NCBI RefSeq assembly: GCF_043641665.1
Contig: NC_092200.1
Location: 2,227,694 to 2,291,693 of the forward strand
From: Enoplosus armatus
Lineage: Eukaryota > Chordata > Actinopteri > Centrarchiformes > Enoplosidae
Length of the DNA stretch: 64,000 nucleotides
Direction: 5' to 3'
The translations under genes were made by a program, and so were the position numbers. The stretch's first letter is position 1; each line of letters begins with the position of its first letter. Below the pieces are notes generated by a model. It saw only the letters and a list, made by a program, of their open reading frames with translations. It did no database searches and was not told the DNA's origin. Below are positions 54,111-64,000 of the stretch, in pieces.

Positions 54111-56100
54111 AAGATGAATGCAGCGTTTCTTTCTTTATCTCATCAGAGTCAGTCCACATAGACATCAGCCACTGTAAAAACTAACATATTACTGTATAGC
54201 ATTTTCTTTTCATGCCACTTTCTACTTCTACATTTTCCTGATCATACTTACATTCTTTTACCTACTTTTGCAAGGTGGTATTAGTACTTTTACTCAAGTA
54301 AAAGATCTGAATACTTCCCCCACTGTTGACCACTAGATGTCACTACTATACTGTCAATACTACTGTATTTATCAACAGTCATGGCAACCAAACATTACAG
54401 CGGAACAGCATGTTAATCAAATGGAAGTGTTGTACTCGAATACTTTATTGGCTGTTTATGAAAATTCTCCAACACACACACACACAGTAAAAGTACAATA
54501 AACTTCATGTACAGACACGTACACTGCACAAGTATTATCAGCAAAGTGTACTTAAAGTATCAAAACTAAAAGAACTCATTATGCAGAATGGCTCCTTTTT
54601 ATACTTTGTATACTTCTGGGTAGATTAGTAGTATAGTACTGCATCATATACAAGCATATGATGTAAAAAGTAACCATAGGTCAAACAAATGTAGTGGAGT
54701 AAAAAGTACAATATCTCTCGTGAAATGTGGTGTAGAAGTATAAAGAAGCATAAAGAAGCTCAAATGTATTAGTGAAACATCTTCAAATAGCTCCTCACAT
54801 CTGAGAGGCTGAAACAGTTTTCAGTGGATCAACTAATTGTTTCAGCTCCAAATAAAAGCAATAAAAAGGATCTATTTCTGAAACAATCTAACGTTAATTA
54901 AACAGGACTGTAGTACTTTATTAATATAACAATAAAAAGGAAGATTGGACTTATTAATCGCTTGGTGTTTTAAAAATCAGAAAACCAGAAACTGTCTCAC
55001 TGTCTGTTTCTCAGCACTACTTTACACACCTTGTATTAGGAAATAATATGGATAGACCTCTTTCTGGATCTATTTTGTCTTTTATTTCCCCAAACTTTAT
55101 TTATAAGAATACGTCATGAATCACAACAGAGACCAGTGGGACTTTACATAAAAACAAACCAAAAAAAGAGCTAATATTAATCATATTAACAGCGTTCTTA
55201 TTGTTTGAAGACAAGAGTTAATGTAATGTTTGGCAGTAAAAAGATACTCTGTTAAAAGTAAAACTTAAGTAAAAGTATGAAAGTATTATCAGGAAAATGT
55301 ACTTTAAATGTCCCATGACTGTTCTACTATTATTCTTCTTATTATATATTCTATCATTAGATTATTATTCCTCATCGTTAATCGTAAAAGCAGCTGTTGG
55401 AGTTGGTTGAGGTGGAGCTCATCTTGAACTATCAGCTAATGATTCTTTTCATTCTGGATTAATCAGCTGGTCATTTTCTCCATTAATCGATCGATTGTTT
55501 GGTGTGTAAACATTCTGCCGTCACAACGACCCAGAGCCCACAGTGACGCCTTCACGGTGCTTGTTGTGTCCAAGCAGCAGTCCAAAGCTCCACATTATGA
55601 AATATAAATAAATAATATGTGATAATACAAAATTATTAAAACAACTAAAAGGAGACCCGGAAATGTTTTTAAAAGAAAAATAACTTTATTAATGAAAAAT
55701 AACGATTAATCTTCTGTCAACCAACTAATTGATTAATCAGCTGTACTTGTATAAACTGTTGGGTAGTTTAATTTATAACAAAACATCATATTTTATAAGC
55801 TCTTTATATGTTTTGAGTGTAAACAAACTGTAGTAACTAAAGCCGTCAGATGAATGTAGTGGAGTAAAAGTACATTTGGAGTACAAGTGTAAGTAAAGAC
55901 AAAAGTACAAGTGTTTGTACTTAAATGCAGTAGTTGAGGTTTCTAACAGAAATGGGGGGTTTTGAATGTGTATATTAAGACTTGTTAATATGTTTAAAAC
56001 TAATGAAATGCATTTATTTTGGTCAGAATTATGACTTACTCGTGCTTCTGAGTAATGCTGATATCTGTCCATATAAACTCTCAGAGTGGAGTTTACTTTA
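54111..56100. other. Repeat-filled intergenic stretch between pdha1 and rps6ka3
   Basis: It is nearly all family A (54190-54330, 54480-54775, 55235-55380, 55830-55930) and family B (54790-54990, 55430-55745) copies, often nested or adjacent. No gene seen. Confidence 0.55.
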
Positions 56101-56665
56101 CTGTTTTATTATAAGGATGCCGCCTCCTGACGTGACGCAGGCGTGACGCAGCGGTCTGACGGACAGGTAAGCCGACACCGGCCGCCATATTGGGAAACAA
56201 CGGAAGTGAGAGAGAGAGAGGGAGCGGTAGAGAGACAGAAACAGATTGAGAGATAACTGTGTGTGTGTGTGTTGAGTCAATCAGTTTCCGAAAAAGGGCG
56301 TCCTCCTCCTCCTCCTCCTCCTCCTCCTCGCTGCTTTTTCTCATGTATGTCTCTCCGGAGGAAGGGGCGGTCTCAGCGCCACAGCAGATCCGGAATTAGA
56401 AGGTGTTCGCTCGGCTCTGGTCGGTCGGTGGCCTCCGCGGCGGTTCGGTTCTAACCGACGCGAAGAGGCAGAGGAAACATAAGCGGAACTAGCTAAACAA
56501 ACCAAAACAATAAAACATTTGGAAAAGAAAGAAAGAAGGAAAGGGAGAAGCCAGGTGGACTGAAAGAGTCGACCGAGGGAGGGACGACCGAACCGGAGCA
56601 GAAAAGAGGAATAAAAAAAGAAGAAGAAGAAGAAGAAAGAAAAGTAGAGGGGGAAGAAGGACAAG
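56100..56665 (+). promoter_or_regulatory. rps6ka3 promoter and leader
   Basis: CG-rich sequence (TGACGTGACGCAGGCGTGAC at about 56128, GGCCGCCATATTG at about 56179) leads into a purine-rich leader before the ATG at 56666. GCCGCCATATTGG-like words are YY1-type sites common at TATA-less starts. A (CCT)n run lies at 56302-56331 and (GAA)n at about 56620-56637. Confidence 0.45.
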
Positions 56666-59600
56666 ATGCCTCTGGCTCAGTTGGCAGATCCCTGGCAGAA
56701 GATGCCTCTGGGGGGGACGGCCGGAGAGGTGAGACATCCACATGAACACACCGAGAGACTTTGTCCTCTTGTCAAACTGACAGTTGGGTGACTTTCAGCT
56801 GCAGGCAGGTAGCAGCATTCAGACAGCTGTTACACCCCACACAGGGTGATGCTGTAAAACACCTGAAAGTCCCTGTTAGGTAATTATTTACAGCTGCAGC
56901 TGCTCTTAAAGCTCCTGCAAAGACACCAAAGTAGAATAAAATACACCACCAAGTATCATAAGACCACCCTGAGCACCCAAACAAGCTGTAATGAGCTGTG
57001 TTGAAGTATTAAAGTAGCATTACAGGAGATAAGATACCAGATATGTGCTAAAAAACCTCTCTAGTAATGTCATAGTCGTGTTATAGTGCTACATTATGAG
57101 TTTGGAAATGTCTTAAAGTCCAAAAATGTGACATTAAAATCAAATTCTGTACAATAAAGATGATGTTAAAAAAAAAAACAGGGGCACAAAATGATGAGAA
57201 GCGCTTTAACTTCATTCTCAAGTCCAGAGCTGAAGCAATAATAAGTAGCTTAATCGATCAATCGTGCTAGAGACTCACTATAAGTCACCTTAACGTTACT
57301 ATTGATCACTATTTTCAGCTATCCTTTAAGCTCCTTTGAGGGACATGACAGTGGCTGAGGTTAAAAACACCACCACCACAAACATCCCACAATACCCTTT
57401 AAGTAACAAAGGGCTGTTTCAGGTCACACAAATATAAAAGCAAATTATGAGATCACTATAAATGTGCTACAAATCTCTAAATATAGATGTTTGAAAATGC
57501 CATAAAGTGCAATTATATGACAATAAGGTCATTATTGGGTACAACAAATGCTGTTGAAGCACAAAGATGCATGAAGTGACAGACAACTCACTACCGAGTG
57601 TCAGCAGCTACCCTTTAAGCTCCTACAAACATGTTTAAAATACCATAAACAAGAACACAGTACACAAACATACTATAATACTCTGTACAAGTAGTGTTCT
57701 GTCACTAGAATCTTCCAAATATGGACTACAGATCTCTCTAGGTATGTTTTAGCCATGTTACAGTGCTAAACTGTGGAGTTTAAATTGTAATAAAGTACAA
57801 TAATGTGAAATGACAAAAATGTCACAATTTCCTGAAGCCTAAGGTGACGTCTTCAAATGTCGTCTCTTACCAGCAGTCAAAGATATTCAGTTTATTATCA
57901 TACAAAACAAAAAAAGGAGCAAATCCTCGCTTTTTAGGAGCTGGAACCAGAGAGCGTTTGATATGTTTTGCTTGAAAAACTGCAAAAACCAATTGATTAA
58001 CAAAATAGGTAAGACGGACAGACAGAAGACAGATAGATATGGTAATTATTCTCAGAACACTAAAGGGCCATAAAACGATGCCAGTCAGGTTACAAAGTCA
58101 CTACAAGTCACTGTGGGCATGTTGCAGGTATTTTTTGGGGCAGAATAAAGCAGGCAAGTGTGTGAAAGCCTTTTGTAGAGGTTTTGATTCACACAAATCA
58201 GTCAAAGTGTTGGATTGTCGTTGATTGAAACTAAAAAATCTCCTGTGTGACTGAGTTTTTTTTTTTCCAGTTCTTCCTTCTTACAAGTTTTTGAATCTTG
58301 ATAAAGAGCAGGGGGCGGTGCCACAGCGACCGCATGATTCAGGAAGAGCTTACGTCTGTGTGTGTGTGTGTCCACTTCCTGTATGAGGTGTCACAAGGGC
58401 TGCATGGAGAAATAACTGTTTGTGTCACTCTGTAGGCAGATTGTGAATAATCAAACCTGATTCACGATAGGCTCAAACACAAAAATGCACTGAGTCACAG
58501 CCAGCTTCTCTTTTTGTTTCTGTCCCGCCTCCTGACAAGCTCGTACCTGCTCGCTGTTTTCCCCACACGGCCTCTTTTCACCTCACTCTCAACCAGACGG
58601 GAACGTGCTGATGCTCTGCTCAATGAAGCTGCCCCCCCCCCCAGCCTTTTCTGCGAGTGGCGATATGGCTGATAGCTGAGCGAAAGCTGTCTTACCGGCT
58701 TTTTTTTTCTAGGCCACCACTGGACAAAAAAACACTCACACACACACACACACAAAGGAGTGAGTGGTGAAGTTGTGGAATGAAGACGAGATGCTTCTGT
58801 AGGATTTTCTGCCCTAAAGACAAGATCATTCAGCACACACACAAAGAGCAGGAGAGAGGCTGCACTTGGTGAAATGAGGAAACAAAGATCAGGATGGCTG
58901 CAGCAATGAATCTGCACCCTGCAGCCTCAAACGCTTTCTTACTACGTGAAGAAAAAGTGCATTAGAGGAGCTGGATGAGATCCTTTTAGGGTTGGTTTTC
59001 CATTGATTGACTAATCGTCTAATAGATTAATCATATTGCATTAAAGGGCCAAATTACAAAAAGACACGGGCTCTGCTTGAACTACTTCCATTGTGTTTAG
59101 GTGGTGGCAGAAATCTCAGGTGGGTCCGTACCAGAGAGCGTGACTCACTAACAGATCTAGATAACAACGTGTGTTACGAGTTCCTTTTTCTCTGGAAGCG
59201 CCACTTCTTCTTCTTGTGTTTAGTTGTTTTTCATGCACTACAGTAACCTCTACCTGACTAGCAGGGCTGTGGATCGTTGCCAATACAAAATCTGATGTAA
59301 TTCAGGAACTGTGTGATCAAAAAATGAGTAAACAAGACCACAATTTATTTCATGAACCGTCAGAAAAGTTTCCTTAAAATGAGCTTGAGACGCAGGTAGA
59401 GAGGAAAAAATAAGCAGAGCCCAAACAGCAGCTTAGCTTCTCTTGACCTTGGACGCACTGTGTTTGTTGACAAGTTCTCCAGCTCTGCATATCTTTTGCA
59501 CATTGATATCCAGTTACATTTCTGGCAGACTCAAGATAACGATAATGCTTATTAATATCCGCTGTAAATGCATAGGTGTGTGATCAGATGTCATTATCCA

Positions 59601-59923
59601 GGTAACGTATCGAGTTAGAGATCGCACGTTAATACCAGCTGTAAATTGGGTGTGTTTGATTTCAACTTTCAGTACAGTTTTGAGACTCGCTGCTGCAGCC
59701 ACAATGCACTCGATACTTCAAAGCAGGGGTTTTCAAGCTGCGAGGTACCGTGGGAGACGTGAGGCACAGATGCTGCATGAGGTGAAAGAGACAGGCGCAT
59801 GCTGATGTTCTTAAAACAACGGGAAGTTGAGTATTGTTGTCTCTTCCAGTTTGAGTCATAATCTGAACGCACAGACATGAGTTAAACTTTCCAGGATATC
59901 ATTATCTCCAATGTTGCCAAATA

Positions 59924-59961
<38 letters not shown>

Positions 59962-62090
59962 ATAAATCCGCTTAGAAATCATTGAATGAAAAAAAACGTT
60001 CCTTATACTCCAGAACTTGCCTGAAAATCATCACGTTTTTAAGTTTTCTTCAGTATCAAAGTAATCCAGTGATAGTTATCTGTACTTTCATGGGTACACT
60101 GCAAACAAGAACTGCTAATGGCTAATTCTGCATACTTTTAATGATGCCAACTTGAAAATATAAACAAATACAGGCCAAAAAACAGGACCACATAGGGCAC
60201 AGTCACCTCAGTTTTGTCTGAGGGGGGTCCCACAGTGTCATCGGAGGCAGACGTCACAGTTTTGATTCATGGATCAGACTCTGCAGTCCTCTTCCTCTCC
60301 ATCTTCAGCCATGTCTTGTCTGTCACCTTCCATCTCTGCATCTCTCTGCTTCTCTCTCATCATAATCCATCACTCTTCCTGTCTGCCACCCATCTCCTCT
60401 CCTTCGCCCCGCTGTGCAGATTTCAGGCTTATCCTCCCGACGCTGCATTTACCGGCAAAGTAAATAATCACCATAATCGCTTTTATTGTTATTATTGTTT
60501 TTGTCAGGCAGTAGTATCAGTGCTATCAGTGTCTGAATCACAGCTGTTATTCCAGCAGGGAAGCAGACAGGCTGCTAATCTGCCTTACGTAATGCTAATT
60601 CATATCTGTTGTTTTTGTTTTTCCTTTTGGCGGAGCAGACGAGGTAGAAGCGGTCGGAGTTTGGTGACCCCGCTGATAAATCTCACGCTGTGACCGTCTG
60701 GGGACGTTTTTTTTAAGTTTTTAATTTGAACTCTGGTTTGATGGATTTCTCCGTCACAGGGAGCAGGAGGGAGATGATGAGAGCGTTTTCCTTTCAAAAT
60801 AAAAGACGCCTACTCATTGAGCGGCGCGCTTCAGCTCTGAATGCTTGGTGCCACAAAATGAAAACAAAACCAGGAATGTAGGCAGCAGAAGTCCTTGATG
60901 AGACAAAAGAACGAGTCTTTACAGCCCCGTTATATTGTAGACATACAGTGTAGATGATTGCTAAACATCGTTAAAGGAGAACTGGATTGCAAAGTACACT
61001 ATCTTGGTTAAGGTTCGACTGATACGGGATATAAGTTTGGAAGGAAGCTGTTGATACCTGACTCAGTTTTCATTGTTTCCACAAAGATTATATTCTTTAA
61101 ATATTGTGGAGACAGCAGACGTTGCTCCACAATCTGGTGACTGCTCAGCGTCTTTACTCCGAAGCATCTGCATTCATTGTGTTTCATGTATTTTTTCCTT
61201 TAATTTGTCACCCGTCCTGTAGTCTTTGTACTTTCTCAGGTGTTCTTCTGGGAATATCTTGTATATTCCAGAAACGTTTAAATCAATTAAAAGGAATAGC
61301 TTGAAATTTTGGGAATTATGGTCCGTATGTTGAATATGAAGCTAGACCCAGGAGAGGGTTAGCTTAGCTTAGCATAAAGACTGTTTTATCTAATAAGATC
61401 AAGTTTTCAGTCTGTTCATCTCACTTCAGTCATTTTTATTGGAGCAAAATGGGATTGTCAGGCAGACAGAGTGAACAACACTGTCATAAATGTTGCACCT
61501 GACTGACTGAACTGTTTGTGTTACAGTCCAACTTAACTGAATGCAAACGTGTATGGACTGCTGTACTGTTACAGGTATTGTGAACAATGCAACTTATACA
61601 AAAAGGTTATGCAGTCCCTTCAGCAACTTTAATAATAATAATTTATATTATTTATTTATAATAATAAAATATTAATAATTTTCCTCCACCCCTGGCCTGT
61701 TTCTGTTTCTGCCATGGTGCTTCAAAGACAGAAATCTTAAAATCAGTTTCTATATCTATCAGCACTATTACACGACTATAAAATATATTTTACAACAAAG
61801 ATGAGTGCCCTGTCTGAAACAAGCCTGCGCAGTGAGTATTTGCAGTGATGTGGAGGTGTTTCCAGTCGTCACGGCAGGCTGTTGTTCAGGTGAACTTGTG
61901 TCAACGTGAAGCGCTGACGTTGCAGCCGCCTGGCAGGATCACACAGGGAGCAGGGGCTAATTACCACGACACCGCTGTGTATCAGGTGTGTGTTAATGCG
62001 TGACATCTCTGTGTGTGTGTGTGATTACAGGATGCACATCACGATCCCGAGGACTCGGTGGGCGAGGACGACTCGATGCCTGCTTGCACC
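56666..62090 (+). CDS. rps6ka3: Ribosomal protein S6 kinase alpha-3 (RSK2), first two coding exons, cut by the window edge
   Basis: RSK2 is a Ser/Thr kinase with two kinase domains, activated by ERK and PDK1, acting in cytosol and nucleus. Only the N-terminus is here. Exon 1 (56666-56728) encodes MPLAQLADPWQKM, identical to the start of mammalian RSK2, then PLGGTAGE, and ends GGAGAG/gtgaga. The best exon 2 (62031-62090) follows GATTACAG, encodes DAHHDPEDSVGEDDSMPACT and ends GCACC/gtaagt, both in phase 0. This acidic stretch matches in character the low-complexity segment before the first kinase domain. The kinase exons lie beyond 64000. The neighbouring pdha1 agrees with the human Xp22 neighbourhood. 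The identity of exon 1 is strong; exon 2 is less certain. Confidence 0.82.
59922..59960. repeat. TAA microsatellite
   Basis: About twelve uninterrupted AAT/TAA units in rps6ka3 intron 1. Confidence 0.85.
61318..61385. repeat. Solo end of the MITE family seen at 4.2-5.0 kb
   Basis: GTCCGTATGTTGAATATGAA, then GTTAGCTTAGCTTAGCATAA and AGACTG match the left end of the element at 4244-5046. No partner end was found. Confidence 0.55.
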
Positions 62091-62267
62091 GTAAGTCTGC
62101 CTCCCGTTCTTGGTTTTATGTCCACATCAGACAGAGAGGAAGCTCCAGATTGTGTTTGGAGATTTCTGTTAGTCTTGCCTGACATTTAGTGGGCTTCAGT
62201 TGTAAACACAGCGAGCGCTGTTTGTAGTGACAACAGTGTAACACCCTGAACTCAGTGATGGCAGCTG

Positions 62268-62269
<2 letters not shown>

Positions 62270-62304
<35 letters not shown>
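62270..62304. repeat. TG microsatellite
   Basis: A pure (TG)n run of about 34 bases in rps6ka3 intron 2. Confidence 0.85.
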
Positions 62305-62305
<1 letters not shown>

Positions 62306-63834
62306 AACTGCAATTATTCAGTCATGAGTTTGACTGGCTGATATTGACGAGTAAACAGCCCTTCCGGTCATTTGTACATTCACACATGTGCGACCATGTG
62401 TTTGTGTGTCTCAGTTACATTCACAAAAAGCTCAGTTTTTCTCTCCCATGATACATCCACTGTTTGAGAAAACTGACGCCTACTCCTGCAGGATAATTGC
62501 TGGTATGACAGTCAAGCGTAGTGCGGCTCACTATTAAAGTCATGAGTCATCTTAAAGTAAACAAAATCCTCCCTCAGATCCTCCGCTCTGCTCGATATCA
62601 TCATTTATTTGTGATGTTCATCAGATTCCGGGAGTTATTTTGGGATTTGATGTTATTTACTCTTTAGGTAAACCCACTCTCCCTCAGCCTGCATCGTACG
62701 CGTCTCCTTCAGCCACTTCCTGTGTCCCAGTTTCAAACTGCGCACAAACTTTATTTCGATATTGTAATAGTTTCACCGTGGAACAAAGAAACTGTAAAAT
62801 GTGCACGGTCAGGATGGACCATGCAATACAGCAGCACGTGGAAGGGAAGAGCTACTCACTGAAGCAGAAAAGAGACAATCAATAAAATGAAGTAGAAAAA
62901 AACAAACTATAAATGGCATGCAACACAAACAAGGTACTATGTGTAAAAATATTAACAGGAAATGTATCTTTGTAGAGCTGTCTCACCACCATCGCAGTTT
63001 GATTTGATTTTAGCCGCCGTGAATAGCTCCTCTAATTTCTTTAGTACATATACTTTTAGGATTGTGGTTGATTTTGTGGCCCTTCTAGTTTGAACATACT
63101 ACAACTCAAAACCTGCTTCGAAATACGATGTATTCTATAATAGTAGCCCACATGTCCCAGAATGCCTTTCAACAGTCCCCAGATAAAAGAAGTTGTCGCT
63201 CTCAGTCAGAGGCGAGCGTTGAGCCTCACACTAATCTGTTCAGCCTGTCGGTAATTTTCAATTCAACTTCAGTGATTTGTCTGATCTAATCTGATATCTC
63301 TGTCAGATTGAACTCTGCTCAGACAAACAGAAATCTGAGCCAAATTAAATTTTTGATCTGGACTGACGGATTTGTTACCTGCTGTTTATCAGACCGGAAC
63401 CAGGAGGGGGGGGGGGGTGTTTTGGGGTTTAATTTGGTGAAACATGAGGCTGTCTTGTGTCTCTCCATCAGCTAATCTCAGGGCAGACTCTTTATCCCTC
63501 GCTTTATGAGACTGACTGAGGGCATTTTAATATTAATGGCAACATTTGCATCACACTGACACAAAAAACTGGGATGCAGTGGACTGTGACGTCTAGACAA
63601 ACAAGCGGCTTGTTTCTGGAGTCAACTCTGCAGTTTTCCTGTTATTCGGTATCTTAACAAGATTTAGCCTTCCAACCGAAATTAGAATTTAAAATTTTAA
63701 TGCTAAAATTTGCTTTGATATGATTACTGTGTACAGTGTATTATCAACAAGACATGGACAGATATTATGTGGAGAAATAACAACACAGGGCACCACAGAG
63801 GAGGGATGTAAAGCAGTCGGGCCTCCAAAGAGCT

Positions 63835-64000
63835 TTATGTTTAGTGCTAATTAGCAAATGTTAGCATGCTAACATGCTAAACTAAGATGGTGACCATGAT
63901 GAACATTACCTGCTAAACATCAGCTTGTTAGGATTGTTGTGGCGAGCTTGTTAGCATGCTGGTGTTAGCATTTAGCTCAAAGCTCTAGTGTGCCTAGATG
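63835..64000. repeat. GTTAGCATGCTAACA-type fish repeat, cut by the window edge
   Basis: GTGCTAATTAGCAAATGTTA, GCATGCTAACATGCTAAACT and TTGTTAGCATGCTGGTGTTA are signature phrases of a dispersed fish repeat rich in TTAGC palindromes. A fragment of the same family is at 25675-25745. It runs to the right edge. From 62091 to 63834 no further exon could be supported. Confidence 0.6.

Larger units (their letters stand above)
56729..62030. other. rps6ka3 intron 1 contents
   Basis: A 5.3-kb intron with family B pieces (57840-58010, 58990-59060), microsatellites ((TAA)n at 59922-59960, CA at 58733-58755), and a solo end of the 4.2-kb MITE family (61318-61385). Minus-strand frames at 58495-58917 and plus-strand frames at 60214-60693 are open but show no conserved motif or codon pattern I trust. 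Confidence 0.45.

Noticed and set aside
56341..56749. Minus-strand ORFs of 107, 86 and 82 residues rich in Phe, Ser and Leu
   Set aside because: They are antisense to the purine-rich rps6ka3 leader and its exon 1; composition alone explains them.
58495..58917. 140-codon minus-strand frame in rps6ka3 intron 1
   Set aside because: No domain, no splice support, crosses a CA microsatellite and a C-run; likely chance.
60214..60693. 159-codon plus-strand frame in rps6ka3 intron 1
   Set aside because: Low-complexity Ser/Leu/Phe composition, no motif, and no promoter or splice context.

Overview
The window looks like nuclear DNA of a ray-finned fish, most likely a percomorph teleost. It has split genes with GT-AG introns, dense CA/TG microsatellites, several fish-type short repeat families, LINE scraps, and a fish-specific NLRC3-like immune gene with a RING-like exon and an FISNA-NACHT exon. 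Gene models were assembled by eye, joining exons only where splice sites and reading phase agree. No database search was possible.

Layout. 1-7.1 kb: repeats and a weakly supported plus-strand candidate gene (exon-like blocks 2739-6781) of unknown identity, with an exon-like block on the opposite strand. 7.1-21.1 kb: an intact minus-strand NLRC3-like gene whose exons join into one frame of 1,189 codons. Its leucine-rich-repeat exons sit in a tandem array made by duplicating exons together with their introns. 21.2-27.3 kb: gene-poor, with a second copy of the NLR 3' flank, LINE remnants and a decayed frame. 27.3-31.1 kb: sat1 (spermidine/spermine N1-acetyltransferase), minus strand, 6 exons, 169 residues. 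33.0-41.9 kb: acot9 (mitochondrial acyl-CoA thioesterase), plus strand, 15 exons, 425 residues. 44.4-54.1 kb: pdha1 (pyruvate dehydrogenase E1 alpha), plus strand, 11 exons, 393 residues, plus a possible 52-codon cassette exon. 56.7 kb to the right edge: the first two coding exons of rps6ka3 (RSK2), which runs off the window.

SAT1, ACOT9, PDHA1 and RPS6KA3 all lie on human Xp22, so the right two thirds is a conserved vertebrate block, with the NLR gene as a fish-specific neighbour. acot9 and pdha1 encode mitochondrial matrix enzymes. sat1 acts in polyamine catabolism and consumes acetyl-CoA. Nothing shows that the four genes work as one unit.

The most unusual structure is a near-perfect inverted repeat (42422-43088 against 46001-46656, about 660 bp per arm, 2.9 kb apart) that encloses the pdha1 promoter and first exon. 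Also notable are the pdha1 cassette exon, two upstream ORFs on sat1 (one overlapping its start codon), acot9 splice sites set in dinucleotide repeats, and a GC splice donor within the NLR repeat array.
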